Below are positions 41,950 through 54,160 of a DNA stretch of 64,000 nt, one piece after another. The stretch comes from Neoceratodus forsteri (Eukaryota > Chordata > Ceratodontiformes > Ceratodontidae): the NCBI GenBank assembly GCA_016271365.2, contig CM028129.1, positions 430,670,501-430,734,500 of the forward strand, written 5' to 3'. Position 1 is the stretch's first letter. Each line of letters starts with the position of its first letter. The notes below the pieces were generated by a model. It searched no databases, was not told the origin of the DNA, and saw nothing but the letters and a program-made list of their open reading frames with translations. The translations under genes were made by a program, and so were the position numbers.

Positions 41950-44912
41950 AATCAGGGTAATTAATGAGGTAGGGACCAAGATAGAGCAGTCGATAGGGAG
42001 AAGGGCAGGGTAAATGGAGAAAAAGACAAAGGCAGTAGGGACAGGATGGGGCAAAAAATAACAAAGCCATAAAAATGGAGGGTAATGAATACCAATGCCC
42101 GTAGTCTAGGTAAAAAGCTCCCTAAATGGTGGCCTTGATGGAAGAGGGATGCCTGGATACTGTGACAGTCACAGAAACATGGTACACAGAGAACCATGAC
42201 TGGGATGTTAACATACCAGGGTACACAATCACAGGAGGACAGGGAGGGAAGAAGAGGAGGAGTAGCTCTCTGTGTAAGGAGGGATCAAAGCAACAGAACT
42301 AAAGGGTAAACAGGGAGGAGAGGAGGCATTGTGGGTCACCCTGGAGACTGGAAATGACTCCACAATCCGCACAGGGTTGTATACAGACCCCCATCTCCAG
42401 GGGGAGAAATGGACAATGAAATGATAGAAGGCATCCTTGGGATGGCAGAGAAAGGAGATATTGCTGATGGGACCTGAATATGCCAGATGTTGACTGGAGC
42501 ACCTTTGCTACAGCCACATCCAAGAGCAGGGCCATTCTCGATGCCCTACAGGGCATGCCTCAGACAACTAGTTTTGGAACCCACTCAGGAGAGCAATCTT
42601 AGACCTGGTACTCTCAAATGGGGATGGAGAAAGATCCCGATCTTGAAGTCTTGCAGCCATCTGGGAACAAGCAACCACCAAACAGTGTGGTTCATGATAA
42701 ACTTAGCTGTAGAGTCAAGCCACACAAAAGTGAAGGTACTGGACTTCAGGAGGGCTGATTTTGTCAAAATGGGAGAGTGCCTCAGGAAAGCACTAGCAAA
42801 CAGGCAAGAAGTTGGGGTGGAGCAACAATGGGGAAACATCAAAACCGCCATCACAGAGGTAACAAGCCTTTCTGTGAAGCAAATAAACAAATCAAAATGA
42901 AAGAAAAACCACTATGGTTCTCAAAGAAGTGGTGGGGAAGGTAAGGAGAAAAGAGAGCATTCAGGAAGTATAATGAAACACAGAAGGAGCAGGACAGAGA
43001 ACTGTACCAGTTAAAGCAGAAGGAAGTGGGTATGGCAGTCAGAATTGCAAAGGCCCAAACCGAGGAAAAGATAGCCAACTCGTTAAGAAGGGGTATAAAA
43101 CCTTTTATAGGTACATTAGGGAGCAAAGAAAGGCAAAGGCAGGGATACTGAGGCTGAGCAAAGAGGAAGGTGGTTGGGCAGAGCGACAGTGAAAAGCAGG
43201 GATACTTAACGAATACTTCTGCTCAGTATTCACAATGGGAAAGCAGGAGGAAATACCTAATCCGGTCAATAGAAGCACTCTGGATAGCGAGGTTGATATT
43301 AGTCCTTTCACAGAAGAAAGGGTTCTGAAAGAACTCTTAAAACTGAAGGTGGATAAAGCAATGGGGTCTGATGGGCTTCACCAGAATTCTAAAAGAACTA
43401 ACGGAAGAACTAGTAACACCACTGACTACCCTTTTAATAAATCATGGAGGATGATGTGGTACCTGAGGACTGGAGGAGGCGGATGTGATTCCCTTCACAA
43501 AAGTGGGAGCAAGACAGAGGCAGGAAACTATAGACCCTGTCAGTTTGACCTCAGTGGTAGGGAAAATGATGGAATCACTTCTGAAGAAAAGAATTGTTGA
43601 GTACCTAGAGGCCAGTGGGGCCCAGGACCCAAGGCAGCATGAATTCACAGCAGGAAAGTCATGTCAGACAAATCTAATTGATTTCTTTGACTGGGTGACC
43701 AAAGCAGTAGATCAGGGAGAGGCTGTGGACATGGCCTACCTAGACTTTAGCAAGGCATTTGACACAGTCCCGCACAAAAGATTAATAAACAAATTAGCCA
43801 GCTTGGGAGTGGGTCCCAGGGTGGTAGCCTGGTAAAACACAGGTTGGACAACAGGACACAGCGGGTAATAGTAAATGGAGTCCACAGTGAAGAAAGGAGG
43901 GTTACTGGTGGGGTACTGCAGGGTTCAGTACTGGGGCTGGTCCTTTTAATGTCTTTATAAGTGACATTGCAGAGGGACTGGAACAGAAAGTATGTCTCTT
44001 TGCAGATGACACAAAGATCTGCAACAGGGTTGATACACAAGGTGGGGTGGAAAGGATTAAAGGGTCTCGCAAGGTTGGAGAAATTGTCAAATGTATGGCA
44101 GCTTAGATTCAATGCAAAGAAGTGCAAAGTAACGTACCTGGGAAACAAAACCCAGGGTAAGAGTACACAATGGGGTGAGATACTGACAACAACAAAAATA
44201 GAAAGGGACCTGGTGGTAGTCATTTCAGATGACCTAAAGGTGGCTAGCAATGTCAAAAGGCAGTAAGGAGGGCTGGGGGATACTGGGATGCATAGGGAGA
44301 GGCATCACCACTAGAAAACAAGAAGTTGTTGGCCCTCTGTGCAGACAGTTGGTAAGACCACATCTGGAGTACTGTGTACAAGTTCTGGAGACTCCACCTC
44401 TGCAAAGACATAGACAGGGTGGAGGCTGTCCAGAGGAGGGAACTCAAAATGATGCAGGGTCTGCATCAGAAGACATATGAAGAAAGACTAAAGGAACTAA
44501 AGATGTATAGTCTTGAGGAAAGGAGGAGAGGGGGACATGATAGAAACTTTCAAATACCTCAAGGAATCAACAAAGTCCAAGAGGGTAGCATCTTTCAGAA
44601 AAAGAGATGTGCAAAAACAAGTGGGCACAATTTGAAGATAGAGGATGGCTCAAAGGTAATGTGAGGAAGTATTTCTTCACAGAGGTTAATGGATACATGG
44701 AACAACCTTCCTGAGGAGGTCTGAGAGTCAAAAACAGTGGGGGAATTCAAGAATGCATGGGACAGACATAAGGCAATTCTAGTGGGGGTAGGAGGAAGTA
44801 GGCTGTTGGTTAACTAGGATCTGCAGCTTATCTGTTAGGTAGGGAAATAGGCAGACTAGGTGGGCCAAGCGGTCCTTATCTGCCATCAAATTCTATGTTT
44901 CTATGTTCTATG
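41950..44912 (+). mobile_element. CR1 LINE, near-complete ORF2 region (CR1-d)
   Basis: This is the best-preserved CR1 here. Endonuclease blocks run from about 42090 (TVTVTETWYTENHDWDVN near 42160, LNMPDVDWS near 42475). The linker follows near 42900-43100, then reverse transcriptase and the C-terminal domain (VQRRELKMMQGLHQKTYEER near 44424), and the TTCTATGTTTCTATGTTCTA end at 44911. Stops and frameshifts break the endonuclease and the palm/thumb boundary. Confidence 0.92.
43485..43835 (+). pseudogene. CR1-d reverse transcriptase, longest clean segment (116 codons)
   Basis: Reverse transcriptase copies the LINE RNA onto target DNA. The open segment covers the fingers and palm: TIDPVSLTSVVGKMMESLL, then HEFTAGKSCQTNLIDFFDWV, and the motif A block MAYLDFSKAFDTVPHKRLIN with its catalytic Asp. 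It closes with a stop after VVAW. The second catalytic motif, FADD at 43999-44010, lies further on in a different frame context. The 3' flank resumes CR1 homology to 44664, with the C-terminal part open at 44374-44664. It is broken at both ends and cannot produce a working enzyme. Confidence 0.88.
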
Positions 44913-45985
44913 TAACAGTGAAGGATCTAGTTAGATGGGTGGAAGCTGGTTGGGGAGACAGCAGAAGGTGATGGTAAATGGGGTCAAGTCTGGGGAGAGG
45001 AGGTCATAGTGCAGGGTTCAGTCCTTGGGTCAGTCTTCGTCTATATGTGTTCATCAGTGGCAGTCCTCATCTATGTGTTCATCAGTGACATAAGAAAGGT
45101 ACATAAAGCAAAATGTGTCTCTTTGCAGATGACACTAAGCTTTGTGGTAGGATAAAAAGAGAAGAAGGGGTTATGGAGCTGCAGAAGGACTTGCAAAGAT
45201 TATAGAGGTGGTCCAAAGTTTGGCTGTTGGAAATGCATTGCCAAAATTTGCAATGTGATGACCATAGAGAATAAGAATCCCAGGACAGAATACTGAATGG
45301 GAGGGGTTAAGTTGGACACTACCACTGAAAACAGGGACCTAGGAGTCATCGTGAAACATCTACCTGAAACAATTTGGCCAAATTAACAAGTCCTTCAGCA
45401 AGGCAACCAAGACTACTGTGACCAGTTCTGGGCCTCCCCAAGAAAAGATAAAGACAGGCTAGAGACAGTGTGCAGCATAGGGTGACCAAAATGATTCAGG
45501 CCAGCAGGGCAGATCCTATAGGATCAACTTAAGGCCCTAAACATGTACTCACTGGAGACCATAAGGGGAGGAAAGATATGATAGATACCTTCAAGTTCCT
45601 GAAAGGAATGAGCAAAGCAGATTGTGAGGAAATATTAAACAGGGCTGGTGAATCAAGAACACAGAGACATGAGTGGAAGCTGGCAGGGGAAGATTCAGGA
45701 GGGAGGTGAGAAAGTTTTATTTACAGAGAGAGAGTGGTTGAGCTGTGGAACAGCCTGCCAATAGTGGGGTGGGTGCAAGAACCATTAATGGTTTCAAATA
45801 AGGCTGGGACTCAGTAAAAGGCTTAATTGTTACACAGAAAGAAAGTAGCAGAGCAGGGGCTGGGGGGTGAGGAGGTGACGGCAATAACTCTGACTAGACA
45901 TTAGGTCCTGGGTGGGAAAGAGGTAACACAGGGCACACTGGGATAGACCACTTCTCCTTCTACAGATATTTTTCAATACTTATCT
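44913..45985 (+). mobile_element. CR1 3' fragment of another subfamily (CR1-e)
   Basis: It begins at a palm-proximal block, has FADD at 45122-45133 (LFADDTKLCGRIK), VTKMIQASRADPIGS near 45490 and VVELWNSLP near 45735. It contains a local duplication of about 33 bp (CTATATGTGTTCATCAGTGG near 45040 and CTATGTGTTCATCAGTGAC near 45070). It directly follows the 3' end of CR1-d. Confidence 0.8.
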
Positions 45986-46589
45986 GATATGTGTGTGTGT
46001 GTGTGGGGGTATTTTGGTCAGACCTGTAAAAGAAAAGGAAGAATTGGCTGGAATAGAGCTAGAGTAGTACAGAGGGATAAAAAGGTAAAGGACCAGAAGA
46101 AATGAAGTAAAAAACAATAGGGAAAATGTATAGTTTAATAGGAAAGAAAGTTGAAATTAGTGACAGTAAAATGGTTAAAGTGGTAGAAAAAGCCAGAGAG
46201 TAGAAAATAATTTATATATGTGCTATGGTAGCTCCCTGCATACTCCACTGTGCTAAATTGGCAGCAGTATTGCTTTCTCACAAAACAAATTGTTTTAACA
46301 TATGTTTTGTGCCACTTTATTGAAATTGTATCCAAATTATTTTACTTTATTATTATCTGTACTTTCAGTTACTTTCAAAAATGTATTTTCCAGCTAGTTT
46401 ATAACCATATTTCTCTTATCTCCTCCCTTTTCTTTGCCTACAGTACCTATGCTACATTCATTCCTGAAAAGGTCCCTTGGACCAGTGTATATGCCAAGTT
46501 AAACCAATCAATCAATCAATAAGCAAGTAAATAAAATGAATCAATAAAAGAGAAAAGGAAAGTCAAGACTGGACAGGACAGGGATGAGC
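45986..46589. other. Unassigned region with GT run and (AATC)n tail
   Basis: A (GT)n run lies at 45991-46005. Sequence at about 46200-46520 ends in CCAATCAATCAATCAAT, probably the 3' end of a LINE similar to L2-f with its (GATT)n tail, but on the plus strand with AATC. No coding block was seen. Confidence 0.45.
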
Positions 46590-49500
46590 AGAAACAGTTT
46601 GGGATGGAGGTGCTCAATAATAAAAATGATCTTCAGATCAGATCCCCTTCCAGGGGTGGTGGGGTGCCATCTACGTCCAAGAAACCATCTCTGCATCCTG
46701 CCTCGTCAATACATCCGAACCAAAGATTTGAATGCTTGTCAATTAAAATATCCCTTCCTAACATGTCTTCCTTTAAATTGATTGGCTGCTATAGGCCCCT
46801 CTGCAGGCCTCAAACTCCTATCCCACCTAGGACAATACTCAATCTAGGCCCTGAAGATACCATCATCCTTGGTGATTTGAATTTAAATTGGTTATCTAAT
46901 GCATCTGCACCCTAGTAACCTTCTGTGACACCTATGGATTCACTCAATTAATCAAAGATCCAACAAGGATTAACCTAAAAATACTACCAACAGTTCACTC
47001 CTGGATATCATGATGGTAAACAAGCCTCACTTATATTCTCATGCTGGAGTGCTACCCAGTGACGTAAGTGATCATTGTCCTATAGCTGGCATAAGATCTA
47101 CACTCAAGCCATCCAACCTGCAAAATGTCTCCATAAAAGGTCAAAAGAATTTCAACATCTCAGGATATCTCCATGATTTGTGCAATACAACATATTTGCA
47201 AGATTTCTACCTTACAACCTCAGTTGAGACAGCTCTTCAGATCTTAAAGGATATTATCACTAATCCCTCAATATACATGCACCAATCACCAGTGTCAGAA
47301 CCAAAGTAAAATCTTATGCGTTGGTTCCTGCTGACTTAAATCAACTTTGTTAGCCAGAGACAAACTCTGAAAAGGCAAGAAAACAAAGGATACTAGAGAC
47401 TGGCTTCAATTCAGAAAGCAAGAAACTCATGCACAAAACAAATAAGAAATGCCAAAGCTGCCTTCTATAGAGCTGAATTGGATGTATCCTATACTAACCC
47501 ATCCAGATTCTGGGGTACTATAAAGGGAATTCTAGGCCAAAATTCTACCCCTTACCCTCCAAACTGCTCCTAAGTGACATAGAAATCACTGACAAGCAAG
47601 AAATCTTAAATACCTTCAATGACCATTTCACCACAGCTGGCCTAGCATTTGACTCTTCACCTGCAAATCTCTTGAGATCATCATTAAACCTTCAATCCAC
47701 TGTGGGACAAAAGGCTGCTACAACATTCTCCTTGAACCAATATCCTTAAAAGAAGCAGAAGACCTCCTATCCAATTTAGATACATCTAAGAGTGCAGGTG
47801 CAGACTCCCTGGATCCCTTACTTTCTTAAAGTAGCACTGCACACCTTATCTGCCCCCACTCACCTCTTCAATCTTCCCTAGCTACTGGTTCCATCCCCTC
47901 CATATGGAAACAGCTCAAGTAGTTCCACTACTTAAATCAGGTGATCCCATGGACCTTAACAATTATAGCCCCATTTCCATCCTACCAGTACTATCCAAGA
48001 TGCTTGAAAATTAGTAATTGCAGTTAAGGGCCTATCTGGACACCAACAACCTCCTAAATCCAGCACAATCTGGATTTAGATCAATGCATAGCACCATCTC
48101 TGCCCTAGCTAAAGTCACTAACGATTGGCATACTGCCTTGGATAAAAAGAATAGTACCTGTGCTGTGTTCCTGGATTTGAGTAAAGCATTTGATACAGTG
48201 GATCATGAATCATTAATCTCCTCTCTTAGCTCTGTAGGCCTTGATTCCTCTCTCTCAATTGGTTTAGGTGCTATCTCTCTGGAAGGTTACAATTGGTAAA
48301 AATGAAAATTACCTATCTTCCTCTAAACCACTGCTAAGAGGTGTACTGCAAAGCTCTATCCTAGGTCCCATCCTCTTTGCCATTTATATTAATAACATTG
48401 ATGCCAACCTCTCTCAATCTAACATTCACCTGTTTGCTGATGATACTGTATTATATGTCAGCAATCCCTCACCATCAAAAGCCTGTGAACTGTTACAGTC
48501 AGAATTCTCCATCCTACAACACAACCTATTGGAAAAAATTACTCTAAATGCCAAAAACAAAAAGCTATGTTCTTTGCCACAAAGAATTGCTCTGCCACTA
48601 CCCCATCATTCATCACCCCACAATTATCCACCTTATTTGGAGAAAAGCTGAATTTGTGGATAAATTCAAATATCTTGAGTCTGGATTGACAATAAGTTTG
48701 ACTACCTCTGCCCACATTGAAGAGCTATTAAAAAGTTGAGACAAAGGCTTGACCTATTTTACAGAATAAAACACTACCTAACCAGAGATACCAAACACAG
48801 ATTAATCCAGGCATCATACCTATCCCTTATTGACTATGCTGACTTTCTCTCTGACCATTACTCACTCTCCCTTTTAAATAAGCTGGACACCCTGTATCAT
48901 AGAGCCATCAGATTTATTACAGACCTTCCCTCCAGCACCCATCATTGCTCTCTTTACATGGCAGTCAATTGGACATCCCTACAGCACAGAAGAAAAAGGA
49001 ATGCTGCAATCTGGATCCTTAAACTTTATCAGGCAAATTCCTCCTATATCTCAGACTGTTTCACCCGAATCACATCTAGGCCATACACCTTAAGGATCAA
49101 TAAGCTCATTATGCTAAAGATTCCCAATACCTGCACCCGGTTTGGGAGGGCTGCTATCAGCTATTCCTCAGCATTTGTCTGGAACTCACTCCAAAAATCT
49201 ATGCATCTGAATACCCTCTTACCCTTATCATCCTTCAAAAATTATACACCACCCTATTTCCAAACTTGTGCAACTGCTTCCATAAGGCCTAGTCTCCTGT
49301 CCAACCTACATCCCTCCCTTCTGTAATCCACTATGTTTAGTTTCCTTTCTTCTACCCAGTCAGTTATCACATTTCATATAAAGCCTACAAAAGCCCTATT
49401 ATTTGATTATTATCCTTCTATATCTATTATCCTCTTCATTTTTACAGGTTAAGTTATTTTACTGTGCCTAGTATATCTGTAAATTTTGTATATATCTCTT

Positions 49501-49665
49501 ATTTATTTGATTGTACTAATGTTATGCTATTCTCATGTCTTTGTAAAAACTTGTATCCTTCTTTGTATGACCACCCAGGTCCATCTTGTAAATGAGCTAC
49601 GCTCAATGATGTTCGCCCTGAATAAATAAAGATTTTGATTGATTGATTGATTGATTGATTAATAG
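46590..49665 (+). mobile_element. L2-clade LINE with (GATT)n tail (L2-f)
   Basis: The copy begins inside the endonuclease (SFKLIGCYRPL near 46770, TIILGDLNLNWLS near 46857-46895) and runs through SDHCPIAGIRST near 47060, reverse transcriptase and the C-terminal domain, ending in ATTTTGATTGATTGATTGAT at about 49630-49665. The fingers/palm segment 48018-48299 reads AQSGFRSMHSTISALAKV and FLDLSKAFDTVDHESL. Motif FADD is at 48433-48444. The last 196 codons (48736-49326) are open and include LIQASYLSLIDYADFL and FVWNSLQKSM. It is among the least decayed LINEs here but still has several frame breaks. Confidence 0.92.
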
Positions 49666-49784
49666 ATCCCATAGTAACCATTGCCTAGAAGGTTAGAATG
49701 ACTGTCCCTGGTGACTTAGTGGCCTATATTTAATATAATAGCCCTGGTGGGCCAGTGGACCTATTTCTTTCCATTTATTTTTAG

Positions 49785-49970
49785 CATTTATGGATGGGAA
49801 AGGCACATTGATACAAAGCTCCTTTCCAGGTGTGAATTGGAGCACAGTGTGGTTATGTGCCTTGCTCTGAGTCACACAGAATGCAAGTGATAGTAGTAGG
49901 ATTCAACCCCAGGTCAGCTGAGTTTTCAGGTATACAGTTTGGTACCCTTACCTCTAGGCTATACTGCATC
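49785..49970 (-). mobile_element. tRNA-derived CORE-SINE (MIR-like), minus strand
   Basis: Reverse-complemented, an A box TAGCCTAGAGGTAAG (49948-49962) and a B box GGGTTGAATCC (49899-49909) precede a core GTGTGACTCAGAGCAAGGCA at about 49857-49876. It has the same layout as the SINE at 17241 but is diverged from it. The 3' limit near 49785 is an estimate. Confidence 0.75.
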
Positions 49971-50724
49971 CTTGGAGCTCCATGGTGTCCAGTGGGTCCA
50001 GAGAAGGCTCTCCTCTTCTGGACAGGTAGCCCATAGTACCTACCACCTCCTGGTGAATTTTATGTAAAGGCTCATCCACAGACTACATCAGCAATTTAGT
50101 ACTGATGCTCTGGGGAATCAACCAGATAAAAAGCTGAACTGTAGACAACATTACTAAAAAACAATTCTGCTGATAAATTTGCTAACTGTGATGTGGGATG
50201 ACTGATCTCAGCTATAGAAATAATTATTTAAATCCTGACTGGAGGAGTCACTGAGGTACTTTTCTGATGTCCCAGAACAGATCTAAGGAATTCAAATATG
50301 TGATAGATATTCTGATGTCAGAAGCAGAAAGGAAGGATACCTTTTAAACAACATAGTCCATAGCATTTTTAACTCAGCACACATATTGAATAATTCATTG
50401 GTGTCATGAAGAACACCCTGTTCTGCCACCAGGCTTGAACTGCAGAGCAGAACCCAGGCTGGAGAAGCCTGGTTGCTTTGTCAATTCAGCCCACCTTGTG
50501 TAACACACTACCTAGAGACTGAGTAAAGGCTAGAAAATGGTAGTTACAATAGTTGTTACCATCACAATAAATATGTCATCATTCAGTGATTTAGTAATAA
50601 CATAGTCCTGCTTGTCTTCTAATTTACCATCTGTAGATTTGTAATTCCTCTTGAAATATTTTAAATCAAGTTTAATGCTAGTTTTTTTATTAATTTTTGA
50701 CTAGAGTTGATTGTTGCAATTACT
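49971..50724. other. Unassigned region
   Basis: No recognisable repeat family, coding block or RNA gene. Confidence 0.45.
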
Positions 50725-53700
50725 CATTTATTTTTATTTATTTGGTTTTGTTTACCATGTAAGTGCACTAGCCATAGCAATGACTATTTTCAGGCACGAC
50801 CGGAGGGTACAGTATAACAAAAGCAGGCACCATTGAATACAAATTTGACATAATTGATAATAGAATACAGAGCAAGTATAGACATAGTAAACAACAGAAT
50901 ACAGAGCAAGTAGACAATAGCTATAGGCAAGGTAGATGAGGTAACAGTGTAAAATATACTAGAACAGAGTATACAAGACATTTTGATAACTAAGGCTAAT
51001 AACATATTGTTCCATTTGTGAAAAACAAGGTAATATAATAGTACTATATTATTCATATAGGATTTATATAGGGTAGTAGGGAGGAAAGGAGATAGAAACA
51101 AGAGGCCAGAGAGAGGTTTAGGAAGAGGCAGGCTAGAGGGGAGAAAAGGAAAGTGCTATACATTTGAAGGGTGCAATAGAAGTGGCAGGAGAGAAGACTA
51201 GGAAGGAGGTATGGGCTAGGGGTTTGAAGCAGGCGCATTTGTAGGAAGTGGCAAGATGGTTACATAAGCCTTTCTTAAAAGAGGCATGGATGATGATTGG
51301 CGTAAGGCTAGTGGAAGGAGTTCCAGTATAGGGAGCCTGGCAGGCAAAAGCCGTAGCGCTTTGGAGGAATTATGTCTGGGGATGAAGACAGGCGCTTGGT
51401 CGGCAGACGGTAAACCATAGCAGGTGTCAGATTAAGGAAGAGACCCGTCAGGGTTTTGGTATTTTTAATTGGACAATATTGTCTATGACGGAGCCATACA
51501 TAAAGCCTTAGCTCTGAAGAAGGAGCCATCCCAGATCTGAATAAAGGAGACCATGGTGTTTTAGTCGATGCAGGAGGATGCATAGTGACAGATATTATTG
51601 TATGTGACATCCCATTTTCAAGACTTGATTTGGACACAGAGGTATAGGCAGCAATACCATAAGTTAGCGAGGGTAGGGGTATGCCACGGCAATGGCAAGC
51701 CTTGCTGAGGGGTGAGCTATATAGCTGGTCCGGTAGGCTATCCCAAGTTTAGCACTGACCAGCTTGCAAGTCTGTTGGATGTGTAGATCAAGTTTAGTGA
51801 TGGGTCTAGTGTGACACCAGATATTTAAATGAGTTCACCACCCTAGAGTTAAACCATTGGAGAAGGAGACTTTAAATTTAGGTTGGGAGTGTTTAAGCTT
51901 GGCATTAGATCCAAATAGCATAGCTTGGGTTTTGGAATCATGAAGGACAAGTTTGTGACTAGATAGCCATTGATGGATTAGCTGAAAGTCAGAGAGAGTT
52001 TTGATTCATTACATCAATGCTATTACCACTAGTGTAAAGAACAATGCCATAAGCATATAGTAGGAAACAGTCTTATGGAGGTTTGTGGTGATGTTATTGA
52101 TGAAGATAGAGAAAAGCAGAGACCTAAGGATGGACCCTTGCAGCACCCCAATGTTAATGGTGGCCTTGTCTGAGAGGGTGAGTTATATTTCACAGTTTGA
52201 ATCCTGTTGAAAGGTAGCTGCCAAACCACCTTACAACGTTATGAGAGAAGCCTAGCAATCTAAGGAAGGCTAAGAGGATGGAGTGGTCAACAAGGTCAAA
52301 TGCCTTGGTCATATCAATGAAAATGGCCCCAGTGAGAAGGCCAGGGTCCATAGCCACTAGGGTATCTGACGAAATTTAAGAAGGGCGGAGTGGTACTATG
52401 GCTCCTTGTGAAAGCTATGCTGGGCCACGTAAGATGGTCATATTTCTGAGAAAATCAGTTGTTAGAGTGCACACAAGTTTCTCCAGAATTTTATTGAGAA
52501 CTGATAGGATGGCTATGGGCCTGTAATTTGAGGGATCTTTGCCTCTCCTTCTTTGAAAACAGGGGTAATCCTAACTACCTTCCATATATCTGGGATATAG
52601 CTCTGGGACAGGGATAACGTGAACATTTTGGCAAGGGAGTAGCAATGTAGGAGCAGATAGTTTTAGGAACTTGGGTTCTAGGTTGTCTGAGCCTGCTGGA
52701 GTGTAGAATTAGATTTTATTTAGTAATCTGAGTACCTCATGCCTAGAGACCTCTTTAAAAGAAATGAGGACCACTGTCATTAGATGAGGTGGATATATTT
52801 GACTGGACAGGAAAGAGGAGGTATAATTAGTTAGGTCAGAGAATTTATCATTGAAGAAATTGGCGATGGTACGGGATTGTGTGGTGTATACCATTTAGTG
52901 ACATGTCATTACGGTGGATGTCGGATTCAAGCCAAGAATGAATTTAATATGGGACCAGAATTTTCTTGAGTCGCCATAGGAGTTTGTTAATAGATCTCTG
53001 CAGTAGGAACTTTTGGCCTTTTGTGAGGTCCTTTTGCAGGAATTGCACAGCACCCTGTAGGTACTGAGGTCAGAGGATAGCCCTGAGCTCTTGTATCGGA
53101 GCCAGTTTTTATCTCTTTGTTTTAGCTTAGAGAGAATGTCAGATTTTAGCCAGTGAGTTTGACTATTTTTCACCCGAGTTACTAGTTTGCAGTGCTTATC
53201 CTGCAGCACGAGGTGTCATGAATAGATTAAGGGAAGTCTGAACATCATTTGATATTAGAAGAGAGAACCAATAAGTTGCAGCAATGTCATGTAGGAAAGG
53301 CTGTGAGTCGAAATTTGCATAGTTACGAAGGTAATGAAGGGAGGTTTCAGGGGTGGGCTTGCTTTTACCCCAGATACAATAGGTAAGGGAGTGGTCAGTG
53401 ATGGCATCGGTGGTACGCCAGTGGCAATAATGTTTTCAGGGTGGTTGGTCATAATCCAATCCAGTGGCATGCTTGTATTTGAGTGTGGGGTTATTCTGGT
53501 GGGATCACATATAAGATGGTGCAAGTTAAAACTTTGCAGCCTGGTCAGCAATGTTGATTGGGTGTTCCAGCCAATTTATATAAGGTCACCTACTATAAGG
53601 ACCTTATGTTTCCCAGCAATGTATGAGATTTGATCCAGCAACTCATTCAGTCCCTTTTGACTGTTGGACTGAGGGTTATAGGCACATGCATATGCGGTTT

Positions 53701-54160
53701 TTTGGTACCAAGGGTAAGAAGAGTATGAAGTACCTCACAGTGGGCTAGATTAGATGATTTGATGGTAGTGAGATGTAGATAGTCTTTAAAGTAGACAGCA
53801 GTACCACCCTTCTCTTAGGTGCAGGTCTATCGAGTCTCAATAAGTTATAGGATGGGCGGGATCACAGAGAGTCTGGAGTGGATGGATTTAGCCAGGTTTC
53901 AGTCAGGCATATGATGTCAGGCTTGTAGAGGAAGGTCCAGGATTCAAGCTCAGTAAGATTGTGAATGAGACTCTGATATTATGGTGTACTACAATCAGAT
54001 CTTTAGCATTGCTAATCAAATCAGGATTAGCATATGTAGGTCCAGGATTTATTTGAACATCACCAGAGAGCAGGATAGCTGAGTGGTACCAAAGCTTGTG
54101 GAGCAGGAGGGACATGGGGTACGTGTCCACAAGTGACAATTTTTAGGGCATAAGTAAGTA
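50725..54160 (-). mobile_element. L2-clade LINE, near full length, with 2A-like motif (L2-d)
   Basis: The tail is ATTT-rich at 50727. From 54139 the minus strand reads a short leader and AILLSGDVQINPGPTYANP (NPGP codons 54038-54049), then VVHHNIRVSF, an endonuclease-derived block with LDWIMTNHPENIIATGVP near 53450, KLVTRVKNSQTHWLKSDILS near 53190, FNDKFSDLTNYTSS near 52850, and reverse transcriptase blocks including SIGVLQGSIL-like sequence near 52140. The palm reads YAYG (52046-52057) where YADD is expected, so both catalytic Asp are lost. A C-terminal block lies near 51600-51300. The 3.4-kb length suggests a nearly complete copy. Confidence 0.88.
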
